Shown: positions 39,073 through 49,607, counted from the first letter of the stretch. The stretch: DNA of 64,000 nucleotides from Fidelibacterota bacterium (GCA_019654715.1 BPEH01000004.1:25047-89046), one strand, 5' to 3'. The notes: generated by a model from the sequence alone, not told the origin. Program-made: numbers and translations.

Positions 39073-41168
39073 CTACTCTTTATTTTCTGTATTTTGGGCT
39101 GCTTTTGCAGCGGCTACAACTTTTGTTTCCATATCACGTGGAACTTCTTCATAATGACTAAATTCTTCAGAATGTATTCCTCGTCCACCAGTCAAAGAAC
39201 GGAGAGCAGTAGAATATTGATACATTTCTGATTGTGGCGCTTGAGCCCTTATTAATTGAGATTCCCCTTCTGCATCCATACCTATAATCTTTCCTCTGCG
39301 ACTAGACATATCTCCCATCACATCTCCCATAAAATTATCGGGTACTCTGATTTCGATATTCAAAATAGGTTCAAGTAAACATGGTTGAGCATCCATAAAC
39401 GCTTCTCGAAACGCCTGCTTTCCTGCCATCTGGAATGCAATATCTTTAGAATCTACTGGATGTTGTTTTCCATCATAAAAATCGACTTTGAGATCTACCA
39501 CACGATATCCAGCTAAAACTCCATCAGGGACAAGCAAAATTAACACCTTTCTCTACAGAAGGAACGAATACACGATCTACGCTCTGACCAACAAGAGAAT
39601 GAGTAAATTCAATTCCCTCACCTCTTGGCTTACTCTCAACACGCATCCATACTTCAGCAAATTGTCCTGCACCACCACTTTGTTTTTTATGACGATATTT
39701 TGAAGATCCTTTTCCTCGAATTGTTTCACGGTAAGGAATACGTGGTTTAAATGTTTCCACATCTACATTAAATTTTCGTTTTAAACGATCAATTGATACT
39801 TGAAGATGAAGTTCACCTTGGCCTGAAAGTACCGTTTGATGAAGTTCAGGGTCTACTCTGTAAATGAATGTTGGATCTTCTTCATGAATTGTAGATAAAC
39901 CCATGGCAATTCTTTCTTCATCTCCTTTTGATTTTGATCGTATTCCTAAATGGATATTAGAGTTAGGAAGTTTAACCGAAGACAATTTAACTTTATTACT
40001 CGGTCCTGTTAATGTATTGCCTGTATGAGTATCTTTTAATTTTACAACTGCTCCAATATCACCTGCATTCAAACTTGGAACACTGGTTCGATCTTTTCCA
40101 TTCATCAAAAACATTTGTCCAAAACGTTCTGAATTACCTCGTGTTGTATTTTGAAGATCCATTCCAGTAGATACAGAACCAGAATAAACTCAAAAAGAAT
40201 GAAAGTTCACCAACATGAGCTTCACTTATTGTTTTAAAAACATGAACAACAGGCGCACTACCATCCAATGCTACATCAACAGTTTCCTCAGAATTAACAT
40301 TTTCTGCCTGAACTGTAGCACGATCAACTGGAGAAGATCCATATTTAGATATAAAATCCATAAGTCTCGCTGCACCAATATTTTCAGTTGCTGCCGTACA
40401 AAATATAGGTATAAAAACCTGATCTTGTATTGCACGATGTAGTCCCTCTCTCATTTCTTCTTCAGATAAACTTCCTTCTTCGAAAAATTTTTCTAGAAGT
40501 GTGTCATCTGATTCTGCTACATATTCGATTAATTCTTCGTGTAATCCTTTAATTTTTTCTTGCCATTCTTCTGGTAATTCTTCTTCAGAATATTTTCCGC
40601 TTCCATCTGTACTATAAGTAATTAATTCACTCCTTAATACATCAACAACCTGATTAAATCCAGGACCAGCATTGACCGGTAGTTGTAAAGGAAACACATT
40701 AGAACCAAAATTATTTTTTGCTTGCTGTAAAATCTGATCAAATTGGGTATGCTCTCTATCTAAACCATTAACTACTATAATTTTTGGTAATTTATAATTG
40801 CTAGCATAATTCCATACCTGCTCTGTACCAACCTCAATACCATTTACCGCATGAACTACAATAACTGCAGCATCAACTACTGCTAACGAAGATATTGCTT
40901 CTCCAATAAAATCAAGGTATCCAGGAGTATCTATTAAATTAAATTTTATATCATCCCATTCTAAATGAAGGGGTGAAGAATGAATTGAAATCTGACGTTG
41001 ATGTTCATCGTGATGATAATCAGAAACAGTAGTTCCTGATTCAATTGATCCGATTCGGTTAATTTTTCCACTTCGAGAAAGCATTGCCTCTGAGAGCGTT
41101 GTTTTTCCTGATCCACCATGCCCAACAATGGCAAAGTTACGAATGTCTTTGGCTGCGTAATTTTTCAT
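39073..41168 (-). CDS. EF-G-like translation factor (second-type), altered G4 motif, two frameshifts
   Basis: About 698 residues after repair. G1 is GHGGSGKT (16-23), the form seen in EF-G2-like paralogues. G3 is DTPG (80-83). G4 reads NGLD (134-137) where GTPases have NKxD. The later domains have GQGELHLQVSIDRLKRKF, FVPSVEKG and RGKIIGMD. Shifts occur near 40195 (repair gives SFFRVYSGSVSTGMDLQN) and near 39540 (repair gives FACPDGVLAGYRVVDLK). EF-G2 paralogues act poorly in elongation and may work in ribosome recycling or stress. ATG 41168 (MKNYAAKD) is chosen over an in-frame ATG at 41204 that lies inside rmuC. No S12, S7 or EF-Tu gene adjoins it, unlike canonical fusA. Confidence 0.88.
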
Positions 41169-41169
41169 A

Positions 41170-42159
41170 CTATTCCTCCTTTGCAGTATCTTCTGCTTTA
41201 TCAACTTCAGATGAAGCTATTTTATCAACAATTTTCTCTAATGCTGTTTTTCTAGGTCCTGTTATCTCGTCAAAAGAACCTTGTGCAGTCTTAAGCTGCT
41301 TACTATGTTTATCAAGTTCTGACAACATATTATCCCATTCAAGCTGAAATTTTTTCATATTATCAATAATTTTATTTGTAGATTTCTCAATCTTGAAATT
41401 GTCTATTGCCGTTGTAAGAAGATTCAAAATTCCATACAATTCAGATGGACCTACAAGTAACATTTTTCTTTTTGAAGCATAATCATATAAATCTTCAAAT
41501 TCTTCTCTTACAAAATTCAAAACTTGCATATTGGGTATAAATATCAGCACAAAATTTATACCGCCATCATGTTCAATATAATCTTTCTTTGCACCTTCAA
41601 TTTTCCTTAAAAGAGCTCTAACATTCTCTTTAAAGTTTTTCTTTGCAATATCTTCTTGAGGCGACTTAGGATCACATTGAATCATTTCATGATAATTATC
41701 TAATGGAAATTTTGCATCAAGATGCACATAACCGCCTTTAGGAAAATAAAATGTAAAATCTGGTCTAGAATCTCCAAATGGTTTTTGTTTATCCCAAGAT
41801 TTTCCTTCGCCTCCTTCTAATCCTATCCATTCAATAATCTTTTCAACTACATACTCTCCAAGCGCTCCTCTTGTTTGATTTGTTGTAAAAACTCTTTCAA
41901 CATTGGTTATTCTTTTAATCATATCTCTATAATTATCTGTTGAAGATGTAGATGCTTGTTTAGCCGATTCTTTTAATCCACCTAGAGATTCTAGAACGCT
42001 TTTTAGAGTATTATTGGTATCAGAAAATTTATCTTTTAAATCTCCGGGGCTTGAATCTGATACAGCTTTTAATATTTTATACGAAAAATAAATTATCAAA
42101 ACACCTAAAATTCCTAAGACCAATGTGAGGCCAATTAAGATTACTCTAGTTTCTATCAT
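41170..42159 (-). CDS. rmuC: RmuC family DNA recombination protein
   Basis: A 329-residue protein with an N-terminal membrane helix (about 8-30), a short coiled-coil part, and the RmuC nuclease-like domain. That domain reads TRGALGEYVVEKII, then GDSRPDFTFYFPKGGYVHLDAKFPLDNY, whose Asp, Asp and Lys resemble a PD-(D/E)XK site, and VLIFIPNM. RmuC limits recombination at inverted repeats in E. coli; the chemistry is not established. It is shorter than E. coli RmuC (475) because the coiled coil is reduced. The start overlaps the upstream nuclease stop by 4 bases (ATGA), so the two are translationally coupled. Confidence 0.9.
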   Translation of the reverse strand: MIETRVILIGLTLVLGILGVLIIYFSYKILKAVSDSSPGDLKDKFSDTNNTLKSVLESLGGLKESAKQASTSSTDNYRDMIKRITNVERVFTTNQTRGALGEYVVEKIIEWIGLEGGEGKSWDKQKPFGDSRPDFTFYFPKGGYVHLDAKFPLDNYHEMIQCDPKSPQEDIAKKNFKENVRALLRKIEGAKKDYIEHDGGINFVLIFIPNMQVLNFVREEFEDLYDYASKRKMLLVGPSELYGILNLLTTAIDNFKIEKSTNKIIDNMKKFQLEWDNMLSELDKHSKQLKTAQGSFDEITGPRKTALEKIVDKIASSEVDKAEDTAKEE

Positions 42160-42869
42160 AATAATTCTTTTTCCTTTAACATATTTACCAAATCATCTTC
42201 ATGATAATTTACAGTATAAGTTTTATAATTGTCTGCTCTTAAATGAAAAAGAGTCTGACTACCAACCTTTAATCCGTAACAATTTTCTAAGATATATCTA
42301 TAGAATGATAATTGGAGTGAATAGTGTATAAAATTACAATCATCTAAGTGTTGAGTAGCATTTAAAATACCTTTCTTATTCCCAAAAGGTTTTTGATTAA
42401 TGCGTTTATTTGTTTTCCAATCAACCAAATGATATGTATCCTGTTTTTTATTATATACTAATACATCGATTGTTCCAGCAACACCTAATTCTTTCGAATA
42501 AACAATTACCTCAGAGTAGAATGTGTTATCTGGATTCTCTTGTTTCGTTTTTAACCATCTTGCTCCTACATTAGCTAATTCATTTTTTGGTTCTATCCCT
42601 TCTTTAATAAACAATTCTAACTCATTGTGTACAATTGTACCTCGTTCTGCACCTTTACGCCATTCTTTTATAACATCATCAAGTGTTCTGTCTATATATT
42701 TTGGATGTTCACTAATCAATTTTTTTGCTGTTTTTTCTTGGTCAAATTTTCGGAAGAATTCATGAATAAACTCAGTCACGCTTGCAAAACGAAATTCAGG
42801 ATCATCCAATAATTGATAGGTATGAGTTCCATGATCAAGAGATATGTTATTCGTAAATAGAGAATTCAT
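42156..42869 (-). CDS. PD-(D/E)XK (RecB/Cas4-like) nuclease
   Basis: A 237-residue single-domain nuclease. In order, it has SVTEFI, the histidine in GTIVHNELE, GVAGTIDVLV with the metal-binding Asp, VDWKTNK (the D-x-K core) and YSLQLSFYRYIL (the QxxxY motif of RecB-type nucleases). The size and the N-terminal 'SLDHGTHTYQL' region resemble phage exonucleases. No cysteine cluster for an iron-sulfur centre is present, so it is not a canonical Cas4. It is coupled to rmuC downstream and to a small membrane protein upstream by 4-base overlaps. Confidence 0.82.
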   Translation of the reverse strand: MNSLFTNNISLDHGTHTYQLLDDPEFRFASVTEFIHEFFRKFDQEKTAKKLISEHPKYIDRTLDDVIKEWRKGAERGTIVHNELELFIKEGIEPKNELANVGARWLKTKQENPDNTFYSEVIVYSKELGVAGTIDVLVYNKKQDTYHLVDWKTNKRINQKPFGNKKGILNATQHLDDCNFIHYSLQLSFYRYILENCYGLKVGSQTLFHLRADNYKTYTVNYHEDDLVNMLKEKELL

Positions 42870-43060
42870 TTTTTTAGCTTATTCACTCTTCTTCTTGTGA
42901 TACGTCTTTGAATATAGCCTAATGTCCAACTAATCAATAAAAGAATTGGGATAATTGCCATTTTTGGTCTATCAGAGGTAAGAGTAAAGTAGAGCAATAA
43001 ACTGGCCGTGAATAGCTGCATATAGAACTGAGTGGTGTTAATAACTTTAAGCTTATTCAT
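42866..43060 (-). CDS. Small membrane protein, unknown
   Basis: A 64-residue protein with two hydrophobic segments (MQLFTASLLLYFTL and MAIIPILLLISWTLGYI) and a very basic tail (QRRITRRRVNKLKK), suggesting an N-in, C-in hairpin. Its ATG overlaps the repaired pepA stop as TAATG and its stop overlaps the nuclease start by 4 bases, so it is a genuine operon member. I recognise no family. The position suggests a membrane link to the nuclease-RmuC pair. Confidence 0.6.
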   Translation of the reverse strand: MNKLKVINTTQFYMQLFTASLLLYFTLTSDRPKMAIIPILLLISWTLGYIQRRITRRRVNKLKK

Positions 43061-44480
43061 TAAGCACCAAGCAAATCAAGAACCAATCTAATAACTTGTC
43101 CTGAGGCACCATCTTTCTGAGAATAACTTCTGTTTTCTACATGAGATGCTGTTCCAGCAATATCAAAGTGTACCCAAGGAATATCTTCACGAACAAATGC
43201 TTTTAAAAATGCAGCACCAGCAATTGAACCAGCTTGCCCCGGGCTCCAAGATTCTTTACATCTGCTACTTTAGATTTAACTTGATCACAATATTCATCCC
43301 ATAATGGCAATTGCCATACATGTTCACCGGTATTTTCTGAAGAAACTTTAATATTTTCGATTAATACTTCATTATTGCCCATTATACCTGTTGCTATACC
43401 TCCTAGTGTAATAACTATAGCGCCCGTCAATGTTGCAAAATCGAGTATATACTCAGGGTCATAGTGCTTACTAGCATATGCTAACGCATCGGCAAGGATT
43501 AACCGACCTTCAGCATCAGTATTTAAAACTTCAATTGTCTTTCCATTATAGGCAGTTAAAATATCGCCTGGTTTGACTGCAGATCCTCCAAGCATATTAT
43601 GAGTTGAAGGAACAATTGCTACTACATTCATTTTTGGTTTTAATGCTGCAATAGCATTCATTGCTCCAAAAACAACTGCTGAACCACACATATCAAATTT
43701 CATTTCATCCATACGTAAACCTGGTTTTAACGAAATTCCTCCAGTATCAAAGGTTAGTCCTTTACCAACAAGTAGCACCGGTTTATCTTTTTTGGATCCG
43801 CCAAAATATTCCATAATAATAAATTTTGGTGGTTCATTTGTACCTAGGGCTACTCCAGCAAAAGATCCCATACCCATTTTGGTAAATTTGTCTCTATCAA
43901 ATATGGTTACTTTCATGTTGCCTTTTTTTCCAACTTCTTTGGCAAAATTAGCTAAACGAGTAGGAGTTGTTACATTGCCAGGATGGTTTCCTAAATCTCT
44001 AGAATCACATACAGCATTTGCAATTATTACTCCCTTCTTGGATGCATTTTTATTGCATGTTCCTACCATAGTGATATTCTTTAAATAGTAATTTGCTCTT
44101 TCGTCAGAAAAATAATCAAGAAAACGATAGCTTGATAAAATAAGTCCCTCTGTAAATGCTTGACAATTGTATGCTTCCATACCTCCAGTTGGACATTCAA
44201 CTGCTAAAGAACCATATTTTTTATCGATAACAAAATTAACAACAGAACCAGCTGCTCTTCTGAAATTCTCTGCAGTTGCTTTTTTTTTCTTTCCTAATCC
44301 AAAAAATAAAGTTTTTTTTTTTTTATTAAACGAAAATGCTAAATCCCCAACTTTTCCTTTCATTTGACCACTAGTAATTGTCCAGTGTTTCTTGTCATCT
44401 TCAAAAACTCCTTTTGCAACTACGTCTGATTTAATGCTTTTTAAATTTTCTTTATAATGTAATTTATTAATATGTGCCAT
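43060..44480 (-). CDS. pepA: Leucyl aminopeptidase (M17), one frameshift
   Basis: A cytosol aminopeptidase of about 473 residues after repair. It has VGKGLTFDTGGISLKPG, DMCGSAVVFG, KPGDILTAYNGKTIEVLNTDAEGRL (metal ligands Asp and Glu in NTDAEGRL) and ILDFATLTGA. The frame breaks near 43252 at AAAG; repair gives ESWSPGQAGSIAGAAFLKAF and continues through WVHFDIAGTAS to TAA 43060-43062. That stop overlaps the next ATG. Known role: release of N-terminal residues from peptides, with two divalent metals. It is the first gene after the thioesterase gene by 9 bases. Confidence 0.92.
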
Positions 44481-44489
44481 TCTTTCTCC

Positions 44490-44894
44490 CTATTCACAAT
44501 TCAAATTATGATTAAACTTAACTAATTTTCCTTCATCATCTCTAATGACAGCAACAAAAGTAATGTTAGCTGTACATGCTAATCTCTGACCATGATCTTT
44601 GCTCTCAGCAAAAGCCTTAATCTCTATTTCAAGAGATGAACTTCCTGTTCTTATAACTTTGGATTCACAATTTACCCAATCTCCCAAAAAAACAGGTTCT
44701 TTAAATTCTACTTTATCCATCGCGCGAGTAACTACGCCCCACGCAAACTGTTTGTTTTAAAAAATCATTGGCAGCTTTTACGCCAGCAAGATCTAACCAT
44801 GCTAACATATTTCCACCAAATAAAGTACCCCCCCCCCCGCTGTGTTGATATGTTGCGTTTGGACTAGTTCTGAGTATTTTGATATTTCACTCAC
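44490..44894 (-). CDS. Acyl-CoA thioesterase, hotdog fold (YciA-like), frameshifted
   Basis: Joining frames gives a protein of about 132 residues. It has SELVQTQHINTAGG, then GTLFGGNMLAWLDLAGVKAA (the hotdog helix with the catalytic Asp) and VVTRAMDKVEFKEPVFLGD. It ends ACTANITFVAVIRDDEGK. Two errors are needed: the G11 tract at 44828-44838 (9 or 12 would be in frame) and one near 44745. The likely start is GTG 44894. It cleaves acyl-CoA to acid and CoA. Only the part from ATG 44720 reads without correction. Confidence 0.75.
44828..44838. repeat. Homopolymer tract of 11 C (G on the coding strand)
   Basis: An unusually long mononucleotide run inside the start of the thioesterase gene, just before GTLFGG. 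With 11 bases, the GTG start at 44894 is out of frame with the enzyme core. It could be a slipped-strand phase-variable tract, but this assembly has many homopolymer errors, so length is unreliable. It is the longest G/C run I saw in this AT-rich window. Confidence 0.8.
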
Positions 44895-44952
44895 GGTATT
44901 AATTTAAAAAAATTTTCTGTTTTAGCATCAGTTATTTATAAAAAAACAACTA

Positions 44953-46539
44953 TTACTTCAGAATCATATCAGAAGCCTTCTCAGCTATCATAATTGTAGG
45001 AGCATTGGTATTGCCACGGGTTACATTAGGCATAACCGATGCGTCAACTACACGCAATTTTTTAACACCATGTACACATAGTTGTGAATCAACTACTGCC
45101 ATATTATCCGTTCCCATTTTACAAGTACTGGTAGGATGATAAACAGTTTCTGCAGTTTCTCGGATATAATCTTCAATCGCTTTATCATCAGTTAATGGCT
45201 GTTCTGGCATAAAATAGTCAGAGCGATAAGCTTTGAAAGCATCAGATAAACCAAGTTTTTCTGCAATTTTATATCCAGCAATAGATCTTCTCATATCATC
45301 ATCAGTGCTTAAGTAATTGTGATCAATACTTGGGCTCACCCGAAAATCTGAGGATGACAACTTTACTGAACCTTTACTAGTAGGATTCAAAACCAATCCA
45401 CCAATCGAATATCCATTTCCTTTTTTTGGATTATCAAAACCATGGTTTACAAAATAACAAGGTCCAAAATGAAATTGTATATCAACAGTAGGTTGATCTG
45501 CTGAAGACTTTATAAAACCACCTGCTTCTCCAACATTGCTAGTAAATGGCCCTTTCTTTGATAAAAGATATTGAAATAAATATTTTACTATTATTGGAAA
45601 TTTATCTGCAGAATCTAGAGATCCTTTATAGCTAGAATTAAAGATACTGGAAGATGTTAAATGATCTTGGAGATTCTTTCCTACTCCAGGTAAATGTTCT
45701 TTTACTGGAATTTTATGTTTTTGTAATTCTTGGCCATCACCAATTCCAGATAGCATTAAAATTTGGGGACTATTATATGCTCCTGCACTTAAAATTACTT
45801 CTTTATTAACCACCACTTCACATGCTTTCCCTTTCTGATGATAAATCACTCCAGTAACACAATTATCTTCAATTACAATACGTTCTACTTGTGCATTGGC
45901 TTCAATAGTTAAATTTTTACGCTTACTTGCAGGATAAAGATAAGCCCTAGCTGTACTACAGCGTGCGCCATCCTTATGGGTTACTTGATAAAGGCCAAAT
46001 CCTTCCTGTTTGGTCCCATTAAAATCGGAATTGAATTTATAACCTAATTCTTGTGCAGCTTTCACAAATACATCAGATAAAGGATTTGTATAAATACGAT
46101 TAGTTACATTCAAAGGCCCACCTTGACTATGATATTCATCATTAATCGCTTCTTGATTCTCTGACTTCTTGAAATATGGTAATACCTCATCGTATGACCA
46201 CCCTTTGTTACCAAGTGCGCTCCATTCATTATAATCATGTTTACTTCCACGGATATAAATCATGGCATTAATACTACTAGATCCTCCCAACGTTTTTCCT
46301 CGAGGAAGATATAATTCTCGATTTTTCATATTTTTTTGAGGGGTGGTAGCATAATCGTAATCAAATTTGGTCTTATAAAGTTTTGAAAATTGAGCAGGAA
46401 TTTGAATATTGAGTGCTTTATCATTAGAACCAGATTCTAAAATCAATACACTGTTTTGACCATTAGCACTCAATCGATTAGCCAACACACAACCAGCAGA
46501 ACCAGCGCCGATAATTACGAAATCATAGTTTTTCTTCAT
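44953..46539 (-). CDS. GMC family FAD-dependent oxidoreductase (choline/alcohol dehydrogenase-like)
   Basis: A 528-residue glucose-methanol-choline oxidoreductase. The FAD-binding start is YDFVIIGAGSAGCVLANRL with ILESG. GMC signature 1 is LPRGKTLGGSSSINAMIYIRG and signature 2 is GAYNSPQILMLSGIG. The catalytic His is in ETVYHPTSTCKMG, and VDASVMPNVTRGNTNAPTIMIAEKA closes the fold. It resembles choline dehydrogenase BetA and polyethylene glycol or long-chain alcohol dehydrogenases; the substrate is not settled. ATG 46539 is chosen, with AAGGA upstream; a GTG at 46569 is possible. Confidence 0.9.
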   Translation of the reverse strand: MKKNYDFVIIGAGSAGCVLANRLSANGQNSVLILESGSNDKALNIQIPAQFSKLYKTKFDYDYATTPQKNMKNRELYLPRGKTLGGSSSINAMIYIRGSKHDYNEWSALGNKGWSYDEVLPYFKKSENQEAINDEYHSQGGPLNVTNRIYTNPLSDVFVKAAQELGYKFNSDFNGTKQEGFGLYQVTHKDGARCSTARAYLYPASKRKNLTIEANAQVERIVIEDNCVTGVIYHQKGKACEVVVNKEVILSAGAYNSPQILMLSGIGDGQELQKHKIPVKEHLPGVGKNLQDHLTSSSIFNSSYKGSLDSADKFPIIVKYLFQYLLSKKGPFTSNVGEAGGFIKSSADQPTVDIQFHFGPCYFVNHGFDNPKKGNGYSIGGLVLNPTSKGSVKLSSSDFRVSPSIDHNYLSTDDDMRRSIAGYKIAEKLGLSDAFKAYRSDYFMPEQPLTDDKAIEDYIRETAETVYHPTSTCKMGTDNMAVVDSQLCVHGVKKLRVVDASVMPNVTRGNTNAPTIMIAEKASDMILK

Positions 46540-46565
46540 ATTATAGATATTCCTTGGCAATTTTT

Positions 46566-47828
46566 TCACCTTCCTTCAACATCAACTTTTGAAAAAACAT
46601 AAGCGCCCAAAGCAAAAAGTATTAGAAGTGATAAGAAACCAATGCGTGCAGATAATTTGTGATCATCAGTATATCCGAATGCCAATGTAGTGACACCTGC
46701 CATTAAAACTGGGCCAACAATCGCAGCAAATTTCCCCCACATATTAAAAAAGCCAAAAAATTCAGCTGTTTTATTTTTTGGAATTATTCTTGCATATAAA
46801 CTTCGACTTAATGTTTGGATTCCACCCTGAAAACATCCAATCAATATTACTCCAAGATATAATTGCCATACTTCAGTAATAGTTGAGCCGATAATAATTA
46901 TAAAAACATATCCGAGCATTCCTAAATAAATTCCATTCTTTAAACCGATTCTATCTGATATCTTTACATATAAAAGAGTTGCAAAAAATGCTACAAATTG
47001 TACAGCTACTAATGCTACCATCATTACTTCTGCCTCAAAACCTAGTTTTTCTCCAAGATTAACTGCCATTCTCACTACCGTATCTACTCCATCAATGTAT
47101 AACCAATATGCTAAAAGAAAAGTTGCTACAACTTTTGATTTTTTTATATTTTGAATTGTTGATACGAATTGATGGCAACCATCTTTTATCGCAGTAGTTA
47201 ATGATTTTTTCCCATGAGAGGCAGGCTCATTTACAAAAAGAACTATAGGTATTGAAAACATGCCCACCAAATCCCAACAGAAATAAAAGAATACTGATAA
47301 GCTTCAATTAATGTAATTCCAATATCGTTATGGAAATACACCATAGCTGCATTTATAACTATTAATATACCTCCCCCTAAATATCCTAGCGCAAATCCAA
47401 GAGCAGAGACATAATCAACGTTCTTTCTATCACTTACCACAAGAAGTAGAGAGTCGTAAAAAGTATTAGCACTTGAAAATCCAATTGTTGCAAAAATATA
47501 AACTATAAAAGCAATAATCCAATAACCTTGCATAATAAAAACCCATGGAAATTGTCATTAAAATCCCTAGAAAAGCAAAAAAAATAAGGAGCTTCTTCTT
47601 TAGTGTTCCATGATCAGCTATTGCGCCCAAAATGGGAGCTAGCAATGCTACTACAAGCGATGCTATAGAATTTGATAGAGCTAAATAGTTTGTTGTAGAA
47701 GTAGCATCTAAATCTCCTTTAGCTATTGCACTAAAAAAAAGAGGAAAAAGACCAGCCATAACTGATGTAGCATAAGCAGAATTTGCCCAATCATAGAGAG
47801 CCCAACTATAAATTCTTTTTTTATCCAT
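46566..47828 (-). CDS. MFS permease, UMF1/Atg22-like, two frameshifts
   Basis: A transporter of about 420 residues. It starts RIYSWALYDWANSAYATSVMAGLFPLFF, the WALYDWANSA signature of the UMF1 subgroup of the major facilitator superfamily. ATIGFSSANTFYDSLLL and GFFNMWGKFAAIVGP also match. Shifts near 47530 (repair gives GFYYMQGYWIIAF) and near 47262 (repair gives GIWWVGMFSIPIV) restore twelve helices. Substrate unknown; yeast Atg22 exports amino acids from the vacuole. The ATG shares TAATG with der. Confidence 0.85.
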
Positions 47829-49141
47829 TAGCCTTTCCTGATAGACAACTTAAGAGTTATCCCTTTGAAATCAAAAGACTCCCTCAGTGCATTATGAAGA
47901 TATCGTTTATAAGGCACCGAAATCAACTTTGGATAATTACAGAAAAAAGCAAATAAGGGCGGTGAAATTTGGACTTCATCAATAAATTTTATCTTTATTG
48001 ATTTACCTTGTAATGCTGGCGGTGGATATTTTTGCACTGTTTTTGCCAACCAATTATTTAATTCCTTGGTATTGATTTTTTCTTTGTGCTTATTAAACAC
48101 CTCCCACGCTTCAGACAAAATATTCGAAATACGTCTTTTTGTAAGTGCAGAAACAAACAAGATAGGATAGTATTCTAAGAGACGAAAAGAATCAAACATA
48201 TCCAACATAAATGAATCTGCTAAAATATCTTTTTTCGAAGTCAAATCCCACTTATTAACAAGAATAATCATCGATTTTCCTTTTTTAATAATTTGGCTTG
48301 CAATTGTTTTATCTTGTTTTGTAAATCCTTTTTCAGCATCAATGACGAACAATACAACATCAGATCTCATTAAAGAATCGATTGCTCTTAATGAACTATA
48401 AAATTCGATATCAGTATCAACTTTACTTTTTTTACGCAATCCTGCTGTATCAACAATCTTTACTGTTTTTCCATGCCACTGAATGTTGGTATCAATTGAA
48501 TCACGAGTAGTACCAGCAACCTCTGAAACAATGGCCTGTTCTTTTTGAATAATGCTATTAAGCAGAGATGATTTCCCAACATTAGGCATACCCACTATAG
48601 ATATAGAAAAAGATTCATTTGTATCAACCGCTTTAGAAGAATCAGATTCATCTAACAAAATATCTAGAACATCACCAACTCCTGAACCATTAAGAGCTGA
48701 GATACCGATTGGATCATCCAATCCAAGATCAAAAAAAGAGATTGTATTATTTTTGAGTTGTTCTGGAGTATCGCACTTATTTACAGCCAAGACATATTTT
48801 TTGTCTGATTGTCTAACAATTTTTGCCAAATGTTGATCATTTGGATTTAATCCATCTTTTCCATCAACAAGAAAAATAATAGAATCACACTCTTTTACCG
48901 CTTCTACAATCTGTTCTCTAATTTTCTCACTAAAGCTATCTTCATCTGAATCGATAAAACCACCCGTATCTATAACATCAAATTTTTTATCTAACCATTC
49001 GCCTGATGCATAAATTCTATCACGTGTAACCCCTGCTGTTGGGTTGACAATAGATGTTCTTCTTCCGCACAATTTGTTAAAAAGTGTCGACTTTCCAACG
49101 TTAGGACGTCCGATGATAACAATTTTTAGTTTTTTGCTCAT
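47828..49141 (-). CDS. der: Ribosome-assembly GTPase Der (EngA)
   Basis: A 437-residue protein with two tandem GTPase domains, GRPNVGKSTLFN at the start and GMPNVGKSSLLN at about 180. Their G4 motifs are NKCD and NKWD, and AGTTRDSI is the second switch. A KH-like C-terminal domain ends with PPPALQGKSIKIKF. Der is needed for 50S subunit assembly. The gene is intact and normal length (E. coli 490). It faces no overlapping gene upstream; a 43-base gap separates it from the MAPEG gene. Confidence 0.96.
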   Translation of the reverse strand: MSKKLKIVIIGRPNVGKSTLFNKLCGRRTSIVNPTAGVTRDRIYASGEWLDKKFDVIDTGGFIDSDEDSFSEKIREQIVEAVKECDSIIFLVDGKDGLNPNDQHLAKIVRQSDKKYVLAVNKCDTPEQLKNNTISFFDLGLDDPIGISALNGSGVGDVLDILLDESDSSKAVDTNESFSISIVGMPNVGKSSLLNSIIQKEQAIVSEVAGTTRDSIDTNIQWHGKTVKIVDTAGLRKKSKVDTDIEFYSSLRAIDSLMRSDVVLFVIDAEKGFTKQDKTIASQIIKKGKSMIILVNKWDLTSKKDILADSFMLDMFDSFRLLEYYPILFVSALTKRRISNILSEAWEVFNKHKEKINTKELNNWLAKTVQKYPPPALQGKSIKIKFIDEVQISPPLFAFFCNYPKLISVPYKRYLHNALRESFDFKGITLKLSIRKG

Positions 49142-49184
49142 TTCGATGAATTATACAACTAAGCGGATTTTGGTGCTATAAAAT

Positions 49185-49607
49185 TTATTTAGAAAGATAA
49201 AACAATAGATCTATCCAAAGGATTAAAGAAACTAGCCATGCAATCCCAAAAAAAGATGCTCTTCGAAGGACTACAGGATTTATTTCTCTAACAGCAAAAT
49301 GAATGGCTCTTGCAACAACATATATCCAAGCCATGATAATGGTAAATTGAGTTACATGATCTGTTACAAATGCTAAAATACAATACAAATAAAAAAATAA
49401 TGGTGCTTGATGTAAATTTTTATAATGCTCTCTAGAAGATTGTACTTTTTTAGGCACTTCTTTCCATGGAAACATATACTTCATCCATCGAGGATCCATT
49501 TCTTTATCTTTGATTGCTTGAATAACAGTATTTCGATTGAGATAAGCTTGAAAATACGTTAAAAATACAAGAGGAAAGATTGGAAACAATATTTGTATTG
49601 ATTCCAT
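49185..49607 (-). CDS. MAPEG family membrane protein
   Basis: A 140-residue protein with four hydrophobic helices. The order of an N-terminal helix, a hydrophilic loop with RNTVIQAIKDKEMDPRWMKY, then REHYKNLHQAPLFFYLYCIL and WIYVVARAIHF, matches MAPEG-type proteins (membrane-associated proteins in eicosanoid and glutathione metabolism). Bacterial members are of uncertain function. The ATG directly follows the rpoD stop. Confidence 0.78.
   Translation of the reverse strand: MESIQILFPIFPLVFLTYFQAYLNRNTVIQAIKDKEMDPRWMKYMFPWKEVPKKVQSSREHYKNLHQAPLFFYLYCILAFVTDHVTQFTIIMAWIYVVARAIHFAVREINPVVLRRASFFGIAWLVSLILWIDLLFYLSK

Noticed and set aside
42156..42869. Cas4 of a CRISPR system
   Set aside because: No iron-sulfur cysteines, cas genes or repeat arrays were seen.
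38204..43060. A prophage remnant, suggested by Gp157-like and phage-type nuclease genes
   Set aside because: No integrase, capsid, tail or lysis gene and no attachment repeats were found; the surrounding genes are housekeeping.
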